Assembly (NCBI GenBank): GCA_002371625.1
Contig: DFFV01000106.1
Coordinates: 6,743-27,135, forward strand
DNA from: Ruminococcus sp. UBA3767
Lineage (GTDB): Bacteria; Bacillota; Clostridia; Oscillospirales; Ruminococcaceae
Reading direction: 5' to 3'
Length of the DNA: 20,393 nt
The position numbers were made by a program, and so were the translations under genes. The notes under the pieces were generated by a model that was given only the letters and a program-made list of their open reading frames with translations, had not been told where the DNA came from and did not search any database. Positions within the stretch are counted from its first letter, which is position 1; each line of letters opens with the position of its first letter. This document shows, in pieces, positions 13,614-20,393 of this stretch.

Positions 13614-16007
13614 ATGGGTAAAAACAGTCAGCAGACTGTAAGCGTTGAAAGGATAAAGCCTGCTCCCGACTTCGGACTGACCGCTGAACAGGTCAGTGAG
13701 CGCATTAACGCAGGAATGGCGAACACTCCTGTCAAGCCGCCTTCCAAATCGGTCGGTATGATAATCGCTTCCAACGTTTTCACTTACTTCAACTTTATTT
13801 TTGCAGCGATAGCAGTGGTGCTGCTGCTTTCGGGCTGCTACAAGGACCTGACATTCATGCCTGTTATCATTATCAACACGCTGATAGGTATTATTCAGGA
13901 AACACGGTCTAAAAAGCTGCTTGATAAAATGACCATGCTCAACTCTCCGACCACTATGGTAATTCGAGAGGGCAAGCGTGAAAAAATACGCTCTGAGCTG
14001 CTCGTTGCAGATGACATTGTGGTTTTCAAGGCAGGAGACCAGATACCTGCGGACGCTGTCGTCATTGAGGGCAAGGCTTCGGTAAACGAGGCTTTGCTGA
14101 CAGGTGAAGCGGATGAGATAGTCAAAGAGCACGGCGCTGAACTGATGAGCGGCAGCTTTATAGTTTCAGGTTCCTGCACGGCAAGGCTGACAAAGGTCGG
14201 TGCTCAATCGTACATCTCACAGCTGACGCTTCAGGCTAAAAAGGCAAGAACAGGCGAACAGTCCGAGATGATACGCTCGCTCAACAAGATAGTAAGGATC
14301 GCAGGATTTATAATAATTCCGATCGGTGCGCTGCAGTTTTACAATATGTATTACATCAAAGATCTTGGATACACACAAAGCGTAAGATCGACAGTTGCTT
14401 CGATTATTGGAATGATCCCGGAGGGTCTCTTCCTCCTGGCAAGCGTAACACTTGCGATAAGCGCAATGAGGCTTGCAAGGCACAAGGTACTTGTTCACGA
14501 TATGAAATGCATCGAAACGCTTGCTCGTACAGATGTGCTGTGCGTTGATAAGACGGGTACGATAACAGAGAACACTATGCAGGTAACAGGTCTTGAGCCT
14601 GCGGGACAGTTGAAAAAAGACCAGCTGTTTACGCTGCTGAGCGATTTTGCTGCCGAGCAATCAGCAGACAACATAACCATGGCTGCGCTGAAGCAATATT
14701 TCAACAAGCCAAGCGGTGCAAAGACAGTTTCGCACACCGATTTTTCATCAGAATTCAAGTATTCAAGCGTTACATTTGAAAAGGGCGCTTATGTGCTGGG
14801 TGCACCCGAATGGATACTTAAAGACAGCTACGAGAAATACCGTGAGAAGATAGAGCTTGACAGCCGCAAAGGCTACCGTGTGCTTGCATTTGCAAAGTAT
14901 GACGGTACACCTGACGGCAAGGCGCTTAAAGGCGAGCGTGAACTGCTTGCACTGGTGCTGATAACAAACCCTGTGCGTGAGACCGCCCCTGAAACATTCA
15001 GGTTCTTCGCAGAGCAGGGCGTTGAGGTCAAGGTCATCTCAGGCGACAACCCGATAACCGTTTCCGAGGTTGCTAAGCAGGCAGGTATAATCAACGCTGA
15101 CAAGTACGTTGATGCTTCAACACTTACGACAGATACCGCAGTATTTGAAGCTATGAAGAACTACACCGTTTTCGGCAGAGTAACACCTGACCAGAAGCGC
15201 AAATTCGTTAAGGCATTGCAGGCACAGGAAAAGGTCGTTGCGATGACCGGCGACGGAGTAAACGATATACTTGCGCTCAAGGACGCAGACTGCTCGGTAG
15301 CTATGGCTTCGGGAAGCGATGCTGCTGTTCAGGCGGCTCAGCTTGTCCTGCTTGATTCGGACTTTGCACACATGACAGATGTTGTTATGGAAGGCAGACA
15401 GGTAGTAAACAACCTTGAACGATCGGGAAGCCTTTTCCTTGTAAAGAACATCTTCTCGCTGCTGCTTTCGATAGTAACGCTGGCATTTGGATTCGTATAC
15501 CCTCTCACACCTCCGCAGATCACGCTCATAAGCGCATTCACGATAGGAATGCCTGCATTCCTGCTTTCGCAGGTGCCCGACCACTTGCTCATACACGGTC
15601 ACTTTATGAAAAACGTTATCTTTAAGGCCTTGCCCGGCGGAATAACCGACGTTGCGGTAGTTGTCGCAATGGTTATTTTCGGGCAGGTATTTGAAGTTTC
15701 ACAAAGCGAGATAGCGACAGCTTCAACGATACTTCTTTCGATAGTCGGCATAATGGTGCTCAAGATAATAAGCAAGCCGATGAGCAGCTACAAGTGGGCG
15801 ATACTTGCGCTGTGCGTTTCGGGTATCACAATGGCATTTACGCTGTTCGGCTGGTTCTTCGGAACGACTTCGCTTTCGACAAAGAGTCTGCTGCTGTGCA
15901 TAAACTTTGGTATCATGGCAGACACACTGCTCAGACTTATCGCATTCCTTTTAAACAGTGCGGAAAAGATGATATTGAAGATAAGCTCCTCACGAGACAC
16001 CCAATAA
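13614..16007 (+). CDS. P-type cation-transporting ATPase (CtpE-like)
   Basis: 797 residues from the ATG at 13614 (AAAGGAG 7 bases upstream, downstream of the promoter). Ten membrane segments in the usual 2+2+6 layout. Key motifs: TGEA at 163-166 (actuator domain), PEG at 269-271 in the fourth helix (ion site), phosphorylated D312 in DKTGT, TGDGVND around D547 and D551 (hinge). There is no N-terminal heavy-metal CxxC domain and no CPx motif, so it is not a copper/zinc exporter. The context of the PEGL and DKTGT motifs resembles the CtpE group of P-type ATPases, one member of which takes part in calcium transport in mycobacteria. It therefore moves a cation, perhaps Ca2+, across the plasma membrane at the cost of ATP; the substrate is inferred. 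Single-gene transcript with its own promoter and terminator. Confidence 0.92.
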   Translation: MGKNSQQTVSVERIKPAPDFGLTAEQVSERINAGMANTPVKPPSKSVGMIIASNVFTYFNFIFAAIAVVLLLSGCYKDLTFMPVIIINTLIGIIQETRSKKLLDKMTMLNSPTTMVIREGKREKIRSELLVADDIVVFKAGDQIPADAVVIEGKASVNEALLTGEADEIVKEHGAELMSGSFIVSGSCTARLTKVGAQSYISQLTLQAKKARTGEQSEMIRSLNKIVRIAGFIIIPIGALQFYNMYYIKDLGYTQSVRSTVASIIGMIPEGLFLLASVTLAISAMRLARHKVLVHDMKCIETLARTDVLCVDKTGTITENTMQVTGLEPAGQLKKDQLFTLLSDFAAEQSADNITMAALKQYFNKPSGAKTVSHTDFSSEFKYSSVTFEKGAYVLGAPEWILKDSYEKYREKIELDSRKGYRVLAFAKYDGTPDGKALKGERELLALVLITNPVRETAPETFRFFAEQGVEVKVISGDNPITVSEVAKQAGIINADKYVDASTLTTDTAVFEAMKNYTVFGRVTPDQKRKFVKALQAQEKVVAMTGDGVNDILALKDADCSVAMASGSDAAVQAAQLVLLDSDFAHMTDVVMEGRQVVNNLERSGSLFLVKNIFSLLLSIVTLAFGFVYPLTPPQITLISAFTIGMPAFLLSQVPDHLLIHGHFMKNVIFKALPGGITDVAVVVAMVIFGQVFEVSQSEIATASTILLSIVGIMVLKIISKPMSSYKWAILALCVSGITMAFTLFGWFFGTTSLSTKSLLLCINFGIMADTLLRLIAFLLNSAEKMILKISSSRDTQ

Positions 16008-16015
16008 AACACAAA

Positions 16016-16045
16016 CAGCCGCAGAGATCTGCGGCTGCTTTTTTT
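16016..16045. terminator. Bidirectional terminator between convergent ATPase and GNAT genes
   Basis: CAGCCGCAG pairs with CTGCGGCTG around AGAT, followed on the plus strand by CTTTTTTT and on the minus strand by TTTGTGTTTT. It serves the ATPase ending at 16007 and probably the acetyltransferase ending at 16051. Confidence 0.9.
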
Positions 16046-16050
16046 ACGTT

Positions 16051-16707
16051 TTACGGGACTATTACAGAATGGCTGTGGATATAAAATTCCTCCTGGCTTG
16101 GTGTGTGATGCTTTTCTTTAGGCTCAAACAGCTTATCATACTCCTCAACGGCTTTTTCATCGCTGCACCGTGAATCCGCATCATTCTGATGATAATACCA
16201 CTTCCTGCCGTCAAGCGCACCCTCTTTAAGCACCTTGACGAGCAGCGCCGCAGGAAAAACATCACCCTGAAGACAGACATTATACTTTTTGCAGCTCTTA
16301 TAACCCCTTGCAACATAATTATCCGGGTTACCAAAGTTGATAACGGTATCGTAGCCCATTTCAAGCGCAAGGCTGAATGTGTGTTCAAGCAGTCTCCTGC
16401 TGATGCCCATACGCTGAAACTCGGGGTGAACACAGATAGGTCCCATTGTCAGAACCGTCTTTTTTTCACCGTTCTCATCAACAAGGTACGAGCGTGAATA
16501 CATAACGCACGCAATTACCTTACCGTCCTTTTCGGCAACAAAGTCAAGATTCGGGATAAAAGCCTCATACTTTCTCAGGTCATGCATAAACAGGTGCTCG
16601 CTGCACCCGGGAACACTAAGATCCCAGAACGCTTCTCTTGCCATTGTCTCGGTATTGTGATAGTCTTTTTCTGTTTCCAATCGTAAGATATAGTCATTAT
16701 TTTTCAT
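16051..16707 (-). CDS. GNAT-family N-acetyltransferase
   Basis: 218 residues from the ATG at 16707 (AGGAGG 8 bases upstream); a longer frame to 16770 has no start signal and would run through the leader hairpin. The GNAT fold is shown by an N-terminal LRLETEKDYHNTETMAREAF (helix after the first strand), a central VLTMGPICVHPEFQRMGISR (about 85-104) holding the acetyl-CoA loop Q98-R-M-G-I-S, and a later NFGNPDNYVARGYKSC segment typical of YhbS-like members (COG3153). It transfers an acetyl group from acetyl-CoA to an amine; the substrate cannot be read from sequence. The C-terminal 45 residues form an extra charged tail. The gene is alone in its transcript, behind a structured leader with a tiny ORF. 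Confidence 0.88.
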   Translation of the reverse strand: MKNNDYILRLETEKDYHNTETMAREAFWDLSVPGCSEHLFMHDLRKYEAFIPNLDFVAEKDGKVIACVMYSRSYLVDENGEKKTVLTMGPICVHPEFQRMGISRRLLEHTFSLALEMGYDTVINFGNPDNYVARGYKSCKKYNVCLQGDVFPAALLVKVLKEGALDGRKWYYHQNDADSRCSDEKAVEEYDKLFEPKEKHHTPSQEEFYIHSHSVIVP

Positions 16708-16739
16708 TGATTTTTCCTCCTGAATGTGTTGACTGCTAC

Positions 16740-16779
16740 ACGGGAGGCTTGTGTGAGATAGTATTGGCAAACCTCCCGT
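16740..16779 (-). promoter_or_regulatory. Leader hairpin upstream of the GNAT gene
   Basis: On the minus strand ACGGGAGGTTTG (16779-16768) can pair with CAAGCCTCCCGT (16751-16740): 12 bp with one G-T pair and a 16-base loop. The left arm starts at the first base after the stop of the leader ORF, and the right arm contains CCTCC, able to pair weakly with the GGAGG of the acetyltransferase. There is no T-run after it, so it is not a simple terminator. Confidence 0.65.
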
Positions 16780-16812
16780 TTACGCTGCTATCTCCATTTT
16801 TCCGTTTGTCAA
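16780..16812 (-). CDS. Possible 10-codon leader peptide upstream of the GNAT gene
   Basis: A TTG start at 16812 with AAAAAGGAG 8 bases upstream encodes MTNGKMEIAA, then TAA at 16782-16780. The start signal is good, and the ORF stops exactly where the leader hairpin begins. This is the layout of translational-attenuation leaders of some resistance genes; that role here is inference. Confidence 0.45.
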   Translation of the reverse strand: MTNGKMEIAA

Positions 16813-16871
16813 AAAGACAACTCCTTTTTCAATTAATTCAAGCTGATGCGCACGGCATCTGCTTACACTTG

Positions 16872-16900
16872 AGTATAAAGCATATTCACCATATTGTCAA
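16872..16900 (-). promoter_or_regulatory. SigmaA promoter of the GNAT leader
   Basis: Minus strand consensus TTGACA (16900-16895), 17-base spacer and TATACT (16877-16872). It begins 5 bases after the preceding gene's stop, giving a leader of about 160 bases. Confidence 0.85.
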
Positions 16901-16904
16901 GCAG

Positions 16905-17870
16905 TTATTTCTTCAATGGTATATAGCCGCTTTGCTCAACTATGCGCTGACCTTTTTCAGATAGAATAAAATCCAGCAGTTTATTGATATTCTTATTTTT
17001 GTTTGCCTTATTATAAACTGCGTAAAAATTACTGCTTATAGGGTACTCCCCAGAAGCGATCGTTTCCCTGTCGGGATAAACGCCGTTAATTGAAAGCATC
17101 TTGATCGCCGAATTGACAGATATATTTGAAACGTAATACCTGAAAGAATATGCGATCGATCTTCCCAGCAATGCACCCAATACAGATCGTTTCATTTCGG
17201 TGTCACCCATAAACGAAAGCATTGCTGTCTGGCTGCCGCTGCCTTTGTTTCTTTGCAGCGCATCGATATATGAATCGTCACCGCCTACCTCTGACCACTT
17301 TGAATACCTGCCCGAATAGATGCCCTTGACCTGTTCAACTGTCAGATCATTCACGGGGTTATCCTTATTCACGATAAAAACAAATGCCTCATTACCTATC
17401 GGCACCATTTCAAGCTCTACACCTTTTTCAGCTGCATATTCCAGCTGCTCTTCTGAAGGCTTTGCACAAAAAACAATATCCGCTGTTCCGTCAACGACAG
17501 ATTTATATGCACCACGGGTATTTGTAAACTGCAAAGCACTTTCTTCTGAAAAATCCTTTCCGTCAAATGAAACGCTTTCTTTGGGGTATACGGCATTCAC
17601 AAACGCCGAATACATCGGAAACAGCGCAGCAGCACCATCAAGCACGGGCAGATCGCCCGACAGCTTTTCAGGTACATCGAGCTTATAGATTTCGGAAGCA
17701 TCATCAAACGGCAGGTTCTTTGAGACCTCAACAGACTTTCCTTTCATCTCATCGCTGCGCCGATCAATGTAACGTTTGGTGAAAAGGTTATACACTGCCA
17801 CATCAAATAGAACGAACACAAGTACCAACGCAACAAGCTGCAAAATTCGTTTATTTTTCTTATCCCGCAC
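16905..17870 (-). CDS. Membrane-anchored PstS-like solute-binding protein
   Basis: 321 residues from a GTG at 17870 (AAGGGG 8 bases upstream). A GTG at 17879, overlapping the previous stop as GTGA, is an alternative adding 3 residues. One N-terminal helix (about 9-28) without lipobox or cleavage site anchors the protein. The rest follows the phosphate-type periplasmic-binding fold: LDGAAALFPMYSAF (first ligand loop), TADIVFCAKPSEEQ, then IGNEAFVFIVNKDNPVNDLT, YSGRYSKWSEVGG and the ligand-type loop RNKGSGSQT. Known PstS proteins bind phosphate between two such lobes, but here the first loop has DGAAALFP where PstS has DGS-T/S, so the ligand is uncertain. No pstC, pstA or pstB lies nearby. It is the last of three genes on one transcript, after two tiny membrane proteins. 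Confidence 0.82.
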   Translation of the reverse strand: MRDKKNKRILQLVALVLVFVLFDVAVYNLFTKRYIDRRSDEMKGKSVEVSKNLPFDDASEIYKLDVPEKLSGDLPVLDGAAALFPMYSAFVNAVYPKESVSFDGKDFSEESALQFTNTRGAYKSVVDGTADIVFCAKPSEEQLEYAAEKGVELEMVPIGNEAFVFIVNKDNPVNDLTVEQVKGIYSGRYSKWSEVGGDDSYIDALQRNKGSGSQTAMLSFMGDTEMKRSVLGALLGRSIAYSFRYYVSNISVNSAIKMLSINGVYPDRETIASGEYPISSNFYAVYNKANKNKNINKLLDFILSEKGQRIVEQSGYIPLKK

Positions 17871-17875
17871 TGTTA

Positions 17876-18013
17876 TCACCCCTTATTCGCAACGTACGAA
17901 ATAACTGAGCAGTCCCTCTGCAAAAGCCATGTTATAACGACCAAAGCGATGACACTTGCAATACCAAGTACGGTTATTATTGTCAGAAGTCTGTAAAACA
18001 ATTTATCATTCAT
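17876..18013 (-). CDS. 45-aa single-helix membrane protein
   Basis: ATG at 18013 with GAGGTG 7 bases upstream, stop TGA at 17878-17876. It begins MNDKLFYRLLTIITVLGIAS and has one hydrophobic helix (about residues 6-30), followed by a short tail ending VANKG. The good ribosome-binding site, the position between two real genes and the coupling to the next gene (stop within 10 bases of its GTG start, or overlapping it) argue that it is translated. Function unknown; a subunit or chaperone of the PstS-like neighbour is possible. Confidence 0.65.
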   Translation of the reverse strand: MNDKLFYRLLTIITVLGIASVIALVVITWLLQRDCSVISYVANKG

Positions 18014-18023
18014 TTCCGGCACC

Positions 18024-18245
18024 TCACATGTGCGACAAGGAAGCCGAGATGATCAGCAACAGTACGCCTTGTGCCACTATCATAGTAATAAGAGTATTCC
18101 TTGCAGAAACAAATTCCCTGCGCCTATTCTTTAATTCAACTATATTGTTCGGATCTGTTTTTTTGTATTTATTATAGGCAAATATCGTGTATAAGATCAT
18201 ACCCGGAACAAGCACGATCAAAAACATAAACAGCATTAGGATCAT
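18024..18245 (-). CDS. 73-aa membrane protein with two helices
   Basis: ATG at 18245 with AAGGAG about 9 bases upstream. Two hydrophobic helices (about residues 2-23 and 51-70) flank a basic cytoplasmic-looking loop (YNKYKKTDPNN ... RRREF). The stop TGA overlaps the GAGGTG ribosome-binding site of the 45-aa gene, so the three genes 18245-16905 form a tight operon. No family recognised. It is probably a component of a small membrane assembly with the anchored PstS-like protein. Confidence 0.7.
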   Translation of the reverse strand: MILMLFMFLIVLVPGMILYTIFAYNKYKKTDPNNIVELKNRRREFVSARNTLITMIVAQGVLLLIISASLSHM

Positions 18246-18288
18246 AACAGTTATCTCCTTTTTATATAGACGATCTCAGCTAAAAAAA

Positions 18289-18313
18289 TGTTTTGACCGG
18301 ACAGATCAAAACA
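18289..18313. promoter_or_regulatory. Palindrome, candidate operator upstream of the PstS-like operon
   Basis: TGTTTTGA (18289-18296) and TCAAAACA (18306-18313) are perfect inverted 8-base arms around 9 bases. It lies 44 bases before the start at 18245, about where the -35 of a weak leftward promoter would be, which suits repressor binding. Confidence 0.5.
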
Positions 18314-18611
18314 ACACACATTTATTGTAACGGCACTAACGGCAGCACTTTAGATCATCATGTATATACACCGTTTTAGCTTTTTTATTATAACTCACGA
18401 GGTTAGATATGTCAAGTGATCAAATTTTTAGCATTCTTATGAGATCAGTCTGGTGAAATTGATGCAGTTTGATCTTTCATTCCCTTTGCAGAAGCGTGTC
18501 CAGGCAGCTGCTGATCTCGGATCATTGTCAGATAGGACTATGACGGAATCATGCTTGTAAGTGTTTACCGCAGTTATGCACAAAAATTCGAGCAAAATAT
18601 AATATATTTTG

Positions 18612-18640
18612 TTGACTTATTTTAATTTTTGTGTTAAAAT
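18612..18640 (+). promoter_or_regulatory. Upstream promoter of the c-di-GMP regulator
   Basis: TTGACT (18612-18617), 17-base spacer, TAAAAT (18635-18640). Confidence 0.7.
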
Positions 18641-18689
18641 CATTATGAGAAATTATATATTCGAGCGGCATTGTAGGTCTACTTCCGAT

Positions 18690-18719
18690 TTGACAATAAT
18701 ACAGCTTGTTCTTTATTAT
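18690..18719 (+). promoter_or_regulatory. Proximal promoter of the c-di-GMP regulator
   Basis: Consensus TTGACA (18690-18695) followed at 18 bases by TATTAT (18714-18719), about 25 bases before the start codon. With the site at 18612 it suggests tandem promoters; its leader would be very short. Confidence 0.5.
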
Positions 18720-18744
18720 ACTATTATATAAGGGGTGATCCCAT

Positions 18745-20393
18745 TTGCAGGAACTGTTGGAACGTAAAAAAGGTCTTCGCAGAAGCATATTGATCGTTGA
18801 TGATGACTATATCGCAAGAGAGATACTCGGAGCGATGCTCAAGGATCAGTACGAAGTCAGCTATGCCGAAAATGGTGTTATAGCTCTTGACATCATAAAG
18901 CGGGACAAACTGAAGCTCTCACTTGTGATACTTGATCTGCACATGCCCAAAATGGACGGATACAGTCTGCTCAAGCTGCTTCGCAGCGACAATGAACTGA
19001 GGCGTATCCCTGTTATCGTGCTGACCTCTGAAAAGGGTGCAGAAGTCGAAAGTCTTAAGATCGGTGCGGCGGATTTTATCACAAAGCCTTTTGATATGCC
19101 GCAGGTCATCTGTGCCAGAGTCAGTCACTCTATCGAGCTTGCCGAGGACAGCGTAATTATCCATGAAACAGAGCGTGACGAGCTGACAGGGCTTTTCCAT
19201 AAGGAATTTTTCTTTCAGTACGGCAAAAGGCTTGACGAGCTGAACAACAATATGCCGATGGACGCAGTAATGATAGATATAAACCGATTTCATGTAGTGA
19301 ATGAGCTGTACGGAAGAAACTACGGCGATCTTGTATTGAAAATCATCGGCGAAAGCGTGCATGAGCTTGTCAGCAAAACAGGCGGACTTGCCTGCCGCCG
19401 TGACAACGACCAGTTTTATATCTATCTCCCCCACAGCGACGATCTTAAACTCAAGCTGCCGCAGTATATCGCTGAGATAGACAAGCGTATAAACGACAGC
19501 AATATCAGTCTGCGGTTTGGCGTATATTCAGACGATGGCAGTGAGCAATGTATGGAACACCGTTTCGATTACGCCAGAGTTGCCTGCCAGAAGCTCAGAA
19601 GCAGCTATGTATCACGCTTTGCTTTCTATAATGATGAGCAGCACAGCAAAGAGCTGTTCGCCGAAAGGCTCATAAATGATATGGACAAGGCGCTGTCTGA
19701 AAAACAGTTCAAGGTATATTATCAGCCGAAATATTCAATAAGCGGTGACAGAGCGCAGCTTTCCAGCGCTGAAGCACTTATCAGATGGTTTCACCCCGAA
19801 TTTGGCATGGTAAGCCCGGGACAGTTCATCTCGCTGTTTGAGGATAACGGTCTGATACAAAAGCTTGACCGATTTGTGTGGAATGAAGCGGCTGTGCAGA
19901 TAAAGCAGTGGAAAGAGATATATGGGATCGACATTCCCGTGTCGGTCAATGTGTCAAGAGTAGATATGTTCAATGCGCATCTTGCAGATATCTTAGAGAA
20001 TATTGCAAAACAAAACAGCTTAGATAATTCCATGCTTCTGCTTGAGATCACTGAGTCTGCCTATACCGATGACTCAGAACAGATCATCGAAACAGTAAAC
20101 AAACTTCGTGGGTGCGGTTTCAGAATAGAAATGGACGATTTCGGCAGCGGTTATTCCTCGCTGAATATGCTGACCTCTCTGCCGATAGATGCCTTGAAGC
20201 TGGATATGAAGTTTATCAGAGGAATATGCGAAAGTGAAAAAAATGAACGCCTTGTCGGCATAATGATCGAGATAGCAAGGCTTCTTGAAGTCCCTGTTAT
20301 TGCGGAGGGCGTAGAAACAAAGGAACAAATGGAGCTGCTGAAAAAGCTTGGTTGCGACATTATACAGGGCTACTATTTCTCAAAGCCGCTTCC
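18745..20393 (+). CDS. REC-GGDEF-EAL response regulator, probable c-di-GMP phosphodiesterase (partial)
   Basis: 549 residues are visible; the end lies beyond the window. TTG start at 18745 after AAGGGGTGAT. Receiver domain at about 13-135 with acidic D19-D21, phosphoacceptor D64 (LDLHMPKMDG), T94 and K114. A GGDEF domain (about 155-300) follows, but its signature reads DNDQF at 220-224, lacking both glycines and the glutamate, so it should not make c-di-GMP. The EAL domain (about 320 onward) keeps its catalytic set: E343-A-L, NVS loop, EITES, D464-D465 in DDFGSGYSS, the lysine of LKLD, E521 in EGVET, and the IQGYYFSKPL end. EAL enzymes of this kind hydrolyse c-di-GMP to pGpG. Activity is expected to be set by phosphorylation of the receiver; no histidine kinase is within the window. 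The degenerate GGDEF may bind GTP as a sensor (known for some homologues; inference here). Confidence 0.92.
   Translation, partial: MQELLERKKGLRRSILIVDDDYIAREILGAMLKDQYEVSYAENGVIALDIIKRDKLKLSLVILDLHMPKMDGYSLLKLLRSDNELRRIPVIVLTSEKGAEVESLKIGAADFITKPFDMPQVICARVSHSIELAEDSVIIHETERDELTGLFHKEFFFQYGKRLDELNNNMPMDAVMIDINRFHVVNELYGRNYGDLVLKIIGESVHELVSKTGGLACRRDNDQFYIYLPHSDDLKLKLPQYIAEIDKRINDSNISLRFGVYSDDGSEQCMEHRFDYARVACQKLRSSYVSRFAFYNDEQHSKELFAERLINDMDKALSEKQFKVYYQPKYSISGDRAQLSSAEALIRWFHPEFGMVSPGQFISLFEDNGLIQKLDRFVWNEAAVQIKQWKEIYGIDIPVSVNVSRVDMFNAHLADILENIAKQNSLDNSMLLLEITESAYTDDSEQIIETVNKLRGCGFRIEMDDFGSGYSSLNMLTSLPIDALKLDMKFIRGICESEKNERLVGIMIEIARLLEVPVIAEGVETKEQMELLKKLGCDIIQGYYFSKPL

Larger units (their letters stand above)
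18246..18744. other. Divergent intergenic region between the PstS-like operon and the c-di-GMP regulator
   Basis: About 500 bases. It holds a palindrome (18289-18313) next to the leftward operon, a short direct repeat AACGGCA twice near 18330-18345, and two rightward promoters (18612-18640 and 18690-18719). A 32-codon frame at 18462-18560 (begins MQFDLSFPLQKRVQAA) is open, but only a weak GGTG precedes it. No clear promoter for the leftward operon was found beyond a weak TATATA at 18268-18263. Confidence 0.45.

Noticed and set aside
13563..14132. 189-codon frame on the minus strand inside the ATPase region
   Set aside because: It is antisense to clear P-type ATPase coding sequence and covers that gene's promoter; no start signal.
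18462..18560. 32-codon frame (begins MQFDLSFPLQKR)
   Set aside because: Only a weak GGTG precedes it and no promoter is seen; kept as a note in the intergenic entry rather than as a gene.
18919..19434. 171-codon frame on the minus strand
   Set aside because: It is antisense to the REC-GGDEF coding region, which has unmistakable motifs.

Overview
The window looks like a chromosomal segment of a low-GC, Gram-positive gut clostridium, most likely a Ruminococcus-type member of the Oscillospiraceae. This is inferred from strong GGAGG ribosome-binding sites, TTGACA/TATAAT promoters, several modular cell-surface proteins with C-terminal cell-wall-binding 2 (CWB2) repeats, BspA-type leucine-rich repeats, and a Ser/Thr-rich lipoprotein that runs into a cohesin-like domain at the left edge. 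No rRNA, CRISPR array, transposase or intact phage is visible.

Layout. 1-680 (-): lipoprotein, cut by the window start. 962-2231 (+): two small membrane-anchored proteins of unknown function, closed by a bidirectional hairpin terminator. 2314-10927 (-): a surface-protein cluster of three secreted proteins that share three C-terminal CWB2 repeats but carry different front ends: LRR plus an X2-like domain; a short LRR domain; and an M23 peptidase with a GBS/Bsp-like domain, two ricin-type lectin folds and seven cysteine-rich repeats. 11342-12177 (+): remnant of a phage MuF/gp7-type head protein whose toxin-like C-terminus lies in a shifted frame and overlaps (ATGA) a small immunity-like gene. 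It sits beside a tRNA-Gly(CCC) gene (12283-12354, -), a plausible old integration site.

12485-13372 (-): unknown cytoplasmic protein, divergent from a P-type cation ATPase (13614-16007, +). 16051-16707 (-): GNAT acetyltransferase behind a leader with a ten-codon ORF and a long hairpin. 16905-18245 (-): compact operon of two tiny membrane proteins and a membrane-anchored PstS-like solute-binding protein without any transporter subunits. 18745-20393 (+): REC-GGDEF-EAL response regulator, cut by the window end, with a degenerate GGDEF site and an intact EAL site, so probably a c-di-GMP phosphodiesterase.

Together the window covers cell-surface adhesion, wall remodelling, ion transport and c-di-GMP signalling. 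The less ordinary parts are the broken MuF effector/partner pair, the acetyltransferase leader, the orphan PstS-like operon with its upstream palindrome, and the multi-lectin/Cys-repeat M23 protein. All functions are read from motifs by eye; no database search was possible.
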